Below are positions 33,707-43,258 of a DNA stretch of 64,000 nt, one piece after another. The position numbers were made by a program, and so were the translations under genes. The notes under the pieces were generated by a model. That model saw only the letters and a list, made by a program, of their open reading frames with translations. It was not told the DNA's origin and did not search any database. The stretch is from Liquidambar formosana (Eukaryota > Streptophyta > Magnoliopsida > Saxifragales > Altingiaceae): contig CM077826.1 of the NCBI GenBank assembly GCA_039720395.1, positions 20,151,053 to 20,215,052 on the forward strand, in the 5' to 3' direction. Each line of letters opens with the position of its first letter. Position 1 is the stretch's first letter.

Positions 33707-35008
33707 GGTTTAGATATACTGGTCCTGACTGAAGAAGAGGCCGCCACAGACCTGACTAAGCTGATCACTGAAGCAAATGGGGGTACAAGCCTGTGGGTTT
33801 GGAAGAAAGGAGCTGAGATCCACGCATACTCCAACGCGGGTGACAAATCCCTTCCAGCCAAGGACAAACTCACCACTAGCTCTGTTCCTAAGTTTCTCGA
33901 GAACACTACTGCTGTAACCACCCCTATTGCTAATGAAATGGATTCTGATTTTGCTTATGTTGACGTGTCTCTTGAGGAATATATTGCACAAATGTCTGAG
34001 GATCCTGATTTAAACAAAATAATCAATGACAACCAAGAAAGAAATTTCGAACCCATTAAAAGTGAAACTATCTTAATTAACTTGGGCACTAATGAAAATC
34101 CTAAGGAAATACAAGTTGGGTCTACACTATCCATGCAAAAACGATCTAGTCTTAGCACTTTACTGCAGGAATTCCAAGATGTATTTGCTTGGTCATACGC
34201 GGACATGCCTGGCATAGATCCAGAGATAGTGCAACATCGCATCATCGTCAAAGAAGGATCCAAGCCTGTCAAGCAGCGGCTGAGAAGAATGCAACCCGAA
34301 TGGTCAATCAAAGTAAAAGAAGAAGTCTCGAAGTTATTAGAGGTGGGATTCATACGGGCAGTTGATCAAGCAGATTGGGTCGCCAACATAGTGCCAGTAC
34401 CGAAGAAAGATGGGCGAGTCCGAGTATGTGTGGATTTTCGCGACCTCAACAAAGCTTGCCCGAAGGATGACTTCCCCCTCCCACATATTGATGTCCTAGT
34501 GGATAACACTGCGGGAAGTGCGCTAATGTCATTTATGGATGGATTCTCGGGATACAACCAGATTCAGATGGCACCTGAAGATATGACCAAGACAACCTTC
34601 ACCACGGGATGGGGGACTTACTGTTATACGGTTATGCCATTTGGGTTAAAGAATGCCGGGGCCACTTACCAGAGAATGGCTACCACCTTGTTACATGATA
34701 TGATGCACCGAGAAGTGGAAGTGTACGTAGACGACATGATTGTAAAGTCAGAAACCAGGGAGAGTCATCTAGACAACCTTCAAAAGTTCTTCGAGCGAAT
34801 CAGGGAGTATAAACTGAGGTTGAACCCGCAGAAATGCACCTTTGGAGTAACATCAGGGAAACTATTAGGGTATATGGTGACAAACAGAGGCATAGAGGTT
34901 GACCCTGTTAAGATCAAGGCAATTGTGGAGATGCCGCCACCCAAGACAGAGAAAGAGGTTCGGGGTTTCCTGGGGAGATTGCAATACATCAGCAGATTTA
35001 TAGCATAA
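33707..35008 (+). pseudogene. Tat reverse transcriptase region (pol, same frame as gag)
   Basis: It follows the TAG in the same reading phase with no shift. It contains the gypsy RT landmarks VPKKDGRVRVCVDFRDLN, the FMDGFSGYNQI aspartate, MPFGLKNA and the catalytic YVDDM box (about 34725). It ends at a TAA at 35006-35008 within the conserved thumb (RFIA*LTSTC). At this place the family usually has Gln, so the stop is best explained by one C-to-T change. Confidence 0.85.
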
Positions 35009-36088
35009 CTCACTTCGACCTGCGAGCCTATTTTCAAACTGTTAAAGAAAGGGGAACCCAAGGAATGGAACGATCAATGTCAACGAGCCTTCGAAGTAAT
35101 AAAGGAATACTTGCTGAATCCACCGATACTAGTCCCACCACGCCCCGGAAAGCCGCTGTTGTTGTATCTATCAGTATTTGAGGAGGCTTTAGGGAGCATG
35201 TTAGCTCAGCACGATGACCAAGCACGTGAGCATGCTATCTATTACCTAAGCAAAAAGTTGCACGAGTACGAAGTGAGGTATACTGCAGTGGAGAAATCAT
35301 GCTTCGCGCTAGTCTGGGCTGTTCAGAAGTTGAAGCATATCTTGATAAATTATGAGGTGTGGATAATATGCCGCATGGATCCGCTCAAGTACCTGTTCGA
35401 GAAACAAACACTCAATGGGCGATTATCGCGTTGGTTATTCCTCCTCGCAGGATTTGAATTGACTTACGTCACCCAGAAGGCAATTAAAGGGGGAGCAGTA
35501 GCCGATTTTTGTGCCGAATATTCAGTCCCAGGACAGGCCCTCGACGACGACTTCCCCGACGAAAACCTCTTGAACATTGAATGTGTACGAAAGTGGAAGA
35601 TGTATTTTGACGGAGCATCGAATCAATACGGGAATGGAGTTGGAGTTATCTTGATCACACCAGACAACCTGCATGTACCTTTGTCAATTAAACTCAACTT
35701 CCACAACTCAAACAACACTACCGAGTATGAGGCCTGTATCGCGGGATTGGAAGCGTTGCTAGCCCTCAATGTGGAAGAAGTCGAGGTCTATGGAGATTCG
35801 GCATTAGTAATCGCTCAAGTTCAAAATATTTGGAAAACCAAGGAAGAACATCTGAAACCCTACCAAAGCTACCTCGAGAAATTAGCTCTAAAGTTCCAGA
35901 AAATAACCTTCACTCCTCTACCCCGATCCCAAAATCAATTTGCCGATGCCCTAGCCACTTTAGCCTCATTGATCCACATCCCAGAAAAAGCCCAATTGCA
36001 ACCCTTGATCATACAACAAAGCTCTCGACCTGCCCATGAAGCCACCATTATGTCCATAGAAGAAGAATTTGACGATGGGAAACCTTAG
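35009..36088 (+). pseudogene. Tat dual RNase H region
   Basis: It continues in the same phase. First comes the RT-linked RNase H-like domain, partly degenerate (YYLSKKLHEYEVRYTAVEK, about 35240-35300). A second, archaeal-type RNase H follows, with YFDGASNQYGNGVG (about 35606), TTEYEACIAGLEA and YGDSALVIAQV, and its last part LPRSQNQFADALA. Two RNase H domains are a hallmark of the Tat lineage. The frame is closed by TAG at 36086-36088 within a DGKP*YFDIL context where relatives have Trp, consistent with a G-to-A change. Confidence 0.85.
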
Positions 36089-37330
36089 TATTTTGATATT
36101 TTGAACTTCCTGAAGCGAGAAGTGTACCCCGAGGGAGCTACTAGGAAAGACCGACGGGCACTGAGGTTGTTAGCAACACAGTATGTTTTATGCAGTGGAA
36201 ACCTGTTCAAGAGGTTGGCCAATGGCATTCATCTGTTGTGTGTCGATAAAGAAGCAGCCCAAACACTGGTTAGTGAAGTACACGGAGGGGATTGTGGACC
36301 CCACATGAACGGGAGGATGCTAGCTAAAAAGCTGATTCGGTTGGGATATTACTGGACCACCATGGAAATGGATTGCGTGGAGTATGTGAGAAAATGCCAC
36401 CAGTGTCAGGTCTATTCCAACATGCAGTACACACCTCCGGTCGAATTACACCAGTTGACTTCGCCATGGCCTTTCTCTGTCTGGGGCATAGATATTATGG
36501 GTAAGATTACCCCGAAGGCTACGGGAGGACACGAGTACATATTGGTAGCCATCGACTACTTCACGAAATGGGTAGAAGCAAAAGCCTACACGGAATTAAA
36601 AGCCAAGCATGTGGCCAAGTTTATCGAGACTCACATTATCTATAGGTATGGGGTACCACACGAGGTCATTTCAGATAATGGATCACATTTTCAGGGGGAA
36701 GTCCAAAGTGTTTTTGAGAAGTACAGTATTAAGCATCACAAGTCCTCCCCTTACAGACCACAGACCAACGGAGCAGTAGAAGCAGCCAATAAGAACATAA
36801 AGCATATCCTAGAAAAGTCCGCAAAGACTTACAAGGATTGGGCAAAAAAGTTGCCAGGAGCATTGTGGGGGTATCGAACATCAGTAAGGACGTCTACTGG
36901 GGCAACGCCTTACGCATTGGTATACGGGATGGAAGCAGTTTTACCGGTGGAATTAGAAGTTCAATCATTAAGGGTCATGGTAGAAAGCTAAATCCCTAAA
37001 GTTGAATGGAAAAGGGACCGGTACGAACAATTGGCACTGTTGGACGAAAAAAGGCTTAAGTCACTGTACCATGTACAAGGGTATCAAAGGAGGGTTGCCA
37101 GGGCTTTTAACAAAAAGGTGAGGCCGAGAAATCTGAAGGAAGGAGACCTAGTTCTCAAGGAAATGTTGACTCGGGTATTGGATCCTAGGGGCAAGTTTAG
37201 GCCCAATTGGGTAGGCCCGTATATCATCAAGGCTATATTGTCAGGAGGAGCAGTCAGGCTAATGGACGAAGAGGGAAATGAGTTTACGCAACCTGTCAAT
37301 CTGGATCATTTGCGCAAATACTATATATGA
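36089..37330 (+). pseudogene. Tat integrase region
   Basis: Same phase again. It has an HHCC zinc module (HGGDCGPH and CHQC, about 36280-36410), then the DDE core with WGIDIMG (about 36483), ISDNGSHFQG (about 36668) and GAVEAANK (about 36769). The C-terminal GKD-like module follows (FNKKVRPRNLKEGDLVL, FRPNWVGPY) with final stop TGA at 37328-37330. No chromodomain follows, as in Tat/Athila-type elements. An in-frame TAA at 36989-36991 breaks the protein between core and C-terminal module. Confidence 0.85.
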
Positions 37331-37509
37331 TGTAGACCCTATCTTGTATTACGAAGGAATTTGAATCAATGCGAAGTTAATTGAAATAAGTTTCATCCAT
37401 TAAATGGGAACAAATAATACATCTTGCCTTGTTCTTGTGAACTAAAATGGAAATGACATGAAATGCAATATAATCAACAAGAGACGCATCAGCGTTGGAA
37501 ATCATTCCC

Positions 37510-38816
37510 TCATCCACTACCATCATGACCATCTTGATTCAGTCTTTTTCGTTTACGATGAACTTCGTCCTCTTTCGATCCCCCAATGTCAGAGGCGAGC
37601 CAGCCGTAGTAAGCAGCAGAGGGACTAATCAGCTCAGGGGCGGCGACGGATAAAACCCGCATCCTGTTGGGCCATGCCCCTTGAATGCGCTCAACAAGAC
37701 GGGCCCCAAGTGGACAGACATATCCCATGTGTTCTTTAAGCAGCGATCTTTGAGGCCGGCCGAATTGCCGTTGGATGCGAAGCACGGGACAGTAGGACAC
37801 TTCTCGAAGGCCAGCCAGCATCACGCTGTGAGAAAAAATCAGACCTAGAGTCATGTCGGATATTCTCCACCAAGGACAGTTCCACCGGATACCATGACAG
37901 GAAATGTTAGAAAGCATGCCGCGAAGCTCCTCGATGCTAGGAAAAGGTTTAATCAAGGCCCGACGGCGGTAAAGTTGTGGTTGGTACGCCCAAGGACTCA
38001 CGTGGGGTTCTACTATAAGCTGCAAGCGTTCGAATAACCAAATCTGAAAAGTGGAAAAAGTGGATCAAACCTTTTATGCGTACGCACCAAGATACAATGC
38101 ATACGCATCACATCCACATACGTACGCACTAATGAACGAAAAAGCAGCCAAGCACAATGAAAAAGAAAGAATGGACGGGAATGAAGGGGAATCTACCTGC
38201 AACAGCAAGGGACTGCCACCAACAAAGGGGACCTCACCCCTCGCAAACCTATCTAAAGCATTGAGAGTTCCGGCTAAGACCATCATGCTTGGATTGGATT
38301 CCCTCAATAAAGGAAGGATCTGCAATAGGGCCACGTCGGCGGAGTCGGGGGCATCTACAAACAATAACATGCCAAGATACAAAAGCAAAGGGCATTCAAA
38401 CGGTGTTGGAGTTGATTACCTGTAACTATAGGAGGAAGTTGGCTGAAGTGCGAAACTACAAGTTGGAAGTCTATCCTTGAATTTGAAAACCATCCCCGAG
38501 CTACCCTGTTTGGAATACCGAATAAAGAAGAAATTAGGCCCTCGACTTTGAGCGGTACTACGGATGGTAGTAATATATGGTCGAAATCCGGACGCCCAAG
38601 GATGGCCCCAAATTCCTCCATGGTGGGACACACTTCCGTGTTATTGAAGCGGAACACATGACGAGAAGGATCCCAAAACTCGGTAGCCAGTTTGAGAAAG
38701 TCTTGATTAACCCGCACTTGGGAATAATCAAGCAAAGAAGACAGTTGAAACTGGGATTTAAATTCCCTGCGAGATTGGCCATCCAAAGATTTGAGCCAGT
38801 TAGAAAGGTTCGCCAT
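37510..38816 (-). CDS. Antisense spliced gene: DUF7745-like / PMD-related protein
   Basis: Three predicted exons on the minus strand: 38816-38420, 38354-38197 and 38043-37510. Together they make an open product of about 362 residues. Both introns are GT-AG (65 and 153 nt) and keep the frame. Exon 1 has FWDPSRHVFRFN...CPTMEEFGAILG, exon 2 NPSMMVLAGTLNALD...GGSPLLLQ, and exon 3 opens IWLFERLQL. This order resembles DUF7745 proteins, relatives of the plant mobile domain family. The very short first intron could instead be a one-base frameshift, because the frame read through it (ALCFCILACY) also looks family-like. Intron 2 contains a phased GCGTACGC array. The gene sits between integrase and the PMD gene, transcribed against gag-pol. 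Function unknown. Confidence 0.65.
38078..38127. promoter_or_regulatory. Phased palindrome array in intron 2 of the DUF7745-like gene
   Basis: Three copies related to TGCGTACGCA, with the core slot at 38078, 38099 and 38120 (21-bp steps). The first is GCGTACGC. The other two differ by one base. The spacers are unlike each other. Confidence 0.6.
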
Positions 38817-38985
38817 TAGTGAAAAATAGGAGGCGGAAGGGATGATGCTGGTAGAGTTCAAGTGGCGGCTAGGGTAATGAAGGGAAAGCCTTTATAAAGA
38901 AAAAGTACAGCAAATGCCCTTTTGGGAAAGAGACAAACAAGAAGGACTGCTGTGGGCCCTAAAAAGGGACAGACTTTCATTTGAT

Positions 38986-39056
38986 GCGTACGCAGCTGTG
39001 AGAGATGCGTACGCATTAAGCTCAAGTGCGTACGCATAAGTGGAGGGTGCGCACGC
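38986..39056. promoter_or_regulatory. Phased palindrome array between the two antisense genes
   Basis: GCGTACGC cores start at 38986, 39007 and 39028, with the variant GCGCACGC at 39049: four copies at exact 21-bp steps. The array lies upstream of the DUF7745-like gene start (38816) and beyond the PMD gene stop (39285), so it is in the likely promoter of the former. Confidence 0.65.
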
Positions 39057-39284
39057 ATTCAGTGGTTCCTACACTACCACAGCACCCTGTTTCAGTAACC
39101 GAGCCACCTGGTTTCATCTGTATTTACACTAAGCAGATCAATGCAACTTCAAAATAATTTCAGGCAGCACACAGCAATTCAAAGCAAGAAAAGCACATAT
39201 TGAAATAAAAACCAAGTGCAAATGTTTAAGTACATAACCCCGAAACTGAAATTGTAAATTGTTCAAAGAAAAGAGAGATAGAGT

Positions 39285-41742
39285 CTAAAAGCCCCTAGGG
39301 CGATAAGATGGACCGCTGGATGAACCAGCCCCACCACCACCTTGCCCACCATCATCACCACCCTCATCATCATCACCACCTCCACCCGCATCTGCTGCAC
39401 CTCCGGGTGCCGGCCCCCCCGCATGCGCAAGATTGTAGCGGAATGAGCAGTCAACATCCGCTTGAGCCCACCAAACATCTGGTATACAAACTCCATCTCC
39501 GCAAGGGTAAGCTGAAAAATCAAAGTGCGATTAGGGCATGCATATTTCGAACTAACTATTTTGCAGGACCTGTCAAGAGAAAGAAGAAATGCTACCTGAC
39601 GCGTGCCAGGAGGGAAAGGGAGTGGATGCGCTCGCGGGTCGGGGACAATGGACTCCTCATACGCCTCGCCCTTCTCATCATAAAGAGGAACCGACCACGA
39701 GGGGAATGCAGGAGGAAGTCCCTCGGGAGGAATGCCCGCATCAGGAACCTGGGTATGAAAAAAAAAAAAGTGTGCAATGGCAGGGGCAAGCTTATGGAAA
39801 GCAAAACAGTGACAAGAATGGAACAGAATGGATACCTGGTGACCAATGAAGCGGGGCATGAGGCGCTCCCTGGCAAAGGTGGCATAGTCATGCTCTAGGC
39901 TCAGCAGACGAGAAATGTAATGAATGCCACCTCGCTACTCATCCAAATCTAGCTCACCCATCTGATAGGGCACCAAGGAGAAGGCAGGAGGATCATAGGG
40001 GACTCGGGCACACAACTCAAGATCTGTAGTCAGCTGGGGCACGACCCTTTCGGCAAAGTAAAAGGCCCGGGCACGGGGATAGGACAGCAAACAGGACACC
40101 TCAGCCATGGCGTGCGCGTCCTCCTCCCACTCTGGGGGACCAACCTCAGCTCGACCAACCCAAGGGCGGGGATTCACCTATTGTCAGGACATGATCAGAC
40201 AAAAGGAAACAAAAAGGGGAAAGAGAACAGTAGAAAGCAAGAAGTGGACCCATACACGCTCAAGCCTGTCTAGGAACTCTCGGACTCCAATGTGGGACAA
40301 GTCCTCCTGATCGCCCAGAGGTCTCAAGTCAATGTACTCCTGGGCCCATAGCTGCAAGACAAACAAAGAAGAATCGATAAACATCTTGAGGAGAGAGCAA
40401 AGCATGAAAATAGAAGAGAATGGAACCCGTACACGGTTACTTACCGCCCACAACCTCCAGCAGCCTGTCAAGGAGTCGGATTTTACCCGACTAAGGGCAT
40501 CCGTGGTGGCATAAAGGTGTGCCAAGACAGCCGACCCCAATCCATACTCATATGCAGCCTCAAGGTCCTCCAATGCTAAGAGCCAACCTGGCTCAAAAGT
40601 CTGCGCAGCATTAGGGACTAGAAAAGCCCCTATAAGGTAGAGGATGAAAGCTCGAGCCATGATAACACGCTCCTCCACGGAGTCCTGTCCCCTCCCAAGA
40701 AACTCATTGTACAAAGCTGGATACTTCATGGTGGCATTGGGGCAAGGCATACCCAACAAACGCTGGGTCAACGCCTTCCTCTGATCCTCAGTCAGCTCAA
40801 AAGTGAAGGACCTCCCCCTCATCCGAAGACCTGTCAGACAGTGGAAGTCATAAGGGGTGAGAGTCCACTCCCTACCCGCTAAATGGAGGGTATGGGTGGT
40901 ATCCCACCATCTCTCTGCCAGGCAGAAAACCAAGGTGTTGCTGGTAGCCCGATGAATCGTCACTGCAGCCACGGTCCCAAACCCGACATCCGACACCAAC
41001 TGCTGAGTATCGGGGGTCAACCGGTCCCACCAAGTAGTCAAACTCTCCAGACTGCCACGTCCACTTTTCTTCTTTGGAATCTGGAAAGAAGGAGAACCCA
41101 GGTAAGTACAGATACAGGTAAGTACAGGTTCAGATCAATTCTATCAAACACAAGTTCGGTGCGTACGCATGACCTATGGTGCGTACGCATTGGTCACAGT
41201 GCGTACGCATAGGAGGAGACTGCGTACGACTAGGCAAGACAGTGCGTACGCATCGATGCTTAAGTCCATCAGATTTCTGTTTTATTTTTATTTGTTTCAT
41301 TAATTCGAGGTGCGTACGCACTACACCTCAATGCGTACGCATGTGGGACTTATGCGTACGCATGTGGGACTTATGCGTACGCACTCAGGACCCTGGTTCG
41401 TCTTCAACCTCGGGACCGTGAACCCCCTCAACCTCCAAACTCAGATTTCACAAGTTTTCTCCAGTTTTTATGATGTATGCAGACATACTATGATCATTCG
41501 AGGATAAATTTCGCATTTTTATGGAAAATGAGAGATAAAAGCTGAATCTTGAAAGCATGCAATATTCGACAATGGAGAAATGGGTTTCAAGAACTTACTC
41601 TTTGTTGCCGCGCAATATGGGAGAGATGCTCCTGTGGCCTGAAGATGATGTCGGGGATTTGCTGCGGGTTGAGCCGTGGATCCCAACGGTTGATGGTGAA
41701 CCCCTCGTCATCGCCGCGAAACCGTTTGTTTTTGGGAGGCAT
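39285..41742 (-). pseudogene. Antisense six-exon gene with plant mobile domain (PMD)
   Basis: Six predicted minus-strand exons: 41742-41599, 41080-40445, 40351-40256, 40177-39836, 39748-39596 and 39511-39285. All introns are GT-AG and the first five exons join in phase 0. Exon 2 carries the PMD signature ERWWDTTHTLHL...TLTPYDFHCLTGL and FILYLIGAFLVPN. Exon 1 opens MPPKNKRFRG. The C-terminus would be Gly/Asp-rich and end PSYRPRGF. Two lesions exist: TAG at 39935-39937 in exon 4 (a Trp codon expected), and a length change in the C7 run at 39414-39420 that shifts the last frame. PMD proteins include Arabidopsis MAIN and MAIL1, linked to transposon silencing, and PMDs are also found inside transposons. 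The product would be about 530 residues. Confidence 0.75.
41161..41383. promoter_or_regulatory. Two phased palindrome arrays in intron 1 of the PMD gene
   Basis: Cores at 41161, 41181, 41201, 41222 and 41244 (20-22-bp steps; the fourth is imperfect), then at 41312, 41333, 41354 and 41375 (exact 21-bp steps). Nine copies in 220 bp, all within the predicted intron 41081-41598. Confidence 0.7.
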
Positions 41743-42028
41743 ATTCGCCGGCGAAGAAATTACAGAGAAAAATAAAAAGAAAAGGGATGGGAGGAATGAG
41801 AGACAGAGGAAGAAGAACAGTGGGTTGGGAATGGGTTTGCAAGAGAATAAAAACAAGTTTTTTATGAAATAGGAGTGAGTGGGAGAGAGAGTTATGGAGG
41901 GAGGGAGAGTGATTTTCGGGGTAATGGGAAGAGTCGCCGGAGAAGAAGAGGTCGTTTCAGAATTTGAAACACCCCTTAAAAGAAACGGTGCCGTCTCGGT
42001 AAGTATTTTTGGCAGAATTGCATCTAAT

Positions 42029-42078
42029 GCGTACGCACTAAATGTGGGTGCGTACGCACTAGGTATTCACGCGTACGC
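42029..42078. promoter_or_regulatory. Phased palindrome array upstream of the PMD gene
   Basis: GCGTACGC cores at 42029, 42050 and 42071, exact 21-bp steps, about 290 bp 5' of the predicted start codon at 41742 and next to the 33-bp tandem array. Confidence 0.65.
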
Positions 42079-42116
42079 ATCAGGCCTTCCCCATGTATTC
42101 CTCAAATCGCGTCGCC

Positions 42117-42955
42117 GTGTGACAAACCCGATACGAAGGAAATCGTACCTAATCTGAGGTCCGATACGAATGAAATCGTACCTAATCTGAAGTCCGATAC
42201 GAATGAAATCGTACCTAATCTGAGGTTCGATACGAATGAAAATCGTACCTAATCTGAGGTTCGATACGAATGAAAATCGCACCTAATCTGAGGTTCGATA
42301 CGAATGAAAATTGCACCTAATCTGAGGTCCGATACGAATGAAATCGCACCCAATCTGAGGCCCGATACGACTGAGATCGCACCTAATCTGAGGTCCGATA
42401 CGGAGGAAATCGTACCTAATCTGAGGTCCGATACGAATGAAAATCGCACCTAATCTGAGGTTCGATACGAATGAAAATCGCACCTAATCTGAGGTCCGAT
42501 ACGAATGAAATCGCACCCAATCTGAGGCCCGATACGACTGAGATCGCACCTAATCTGAGGTCCGATACGGAGGAAATCGTACCTAATCTGAGGTCCGATA
42601 CAAATGAAATCGTACCTAATCTGAGGTCCGATACGACTGAATTTGGTACCTAATCTGAGGTCCGATACGAGTGAAATCGTACCTAATCTGAGGTCCGATA
42701 CGACTGAAATCGCACCTAATCTGAGGTCCGATACAAATGAAATCGTACCTAATCTGAGGTCCGATACGACTGAATTTGGTACCTAATCTGAGGTCCGATA
42801 CGAGTGAAATCGTACCTAATCTGAGGTCCGATACGACTGAAGTCGCACCTAATCTGAGGTCCGACGCGACTGAAATCGCACCTAATCTGAGGTCCGATAG
42901 GAATGAAATCGTACCTAATCTGAGGTTCGATACGACTGAATTTACGCCCACCCTG
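42117..42955. repeat. 33-bp tandem array (about 25 copies) in the Tat 3' region
   Basis: Head-to-tail units of 33 bp built on CCTAATCTGAGGTCCGATAC plus a variable ATGAAATCG part. Blocks recur at higher order: a five-unit block starting near 42346 repeats near 42514, and a four-unit block with GAATTTGGTACC near 42634 repeats near 42766. Because 33 is a multiple of three, frames run through both strands, but these are repeat artefacts. Tandem arrays 3' of pol are known in Tat/Ogre elements and can seed satellites. Confidence 0.95.
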
Positions 42956-43244
42956 GGGCCCAATGTATCCTTTTAACCCACTCAGGGGTCTACTTTATTC
43001 TTCAAGATAACTGTCATCCACTGATTTATACCTGTTGACATCCTCGTTATAGCCCAAACGAGGTCGGATTCTCACATATGCATGAACTACGGCGGGTCTG
43101 ATCCCTTGCAAAAGGGTACGTAGGTAGTTAGGTGATCCCTAATTCGACCCCATGCATGGTTACATTTGATTTTGAGTTGTTAGGCGGTCAAAATGATTGG
43201 GTCTATGGAATCTTTCGACACCACTCGAAGGAGCGAGTGAAATC

Positions 43245-43254
43245 GAAAGAGGGG
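43245..43254 (+). promoter_or_regulatory. Polypurine tract of the Tat-type element
   Basis: GAAAGAGGGG lies four bases before the 3' LTR, the expected place for plus-strand primer formation. Confidence 0.75.
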
Positions 43255-43258
43255 CAAC

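Noticed and set aside
42117..42955. Regular 33-bp repeats resembling a CRISPR array or a repeat protein gene
   Set aside because: The units are contiguous without unique spacers, the genome is a plant nuclear one, and frames through the array exist only because the unit is a multiple of three.
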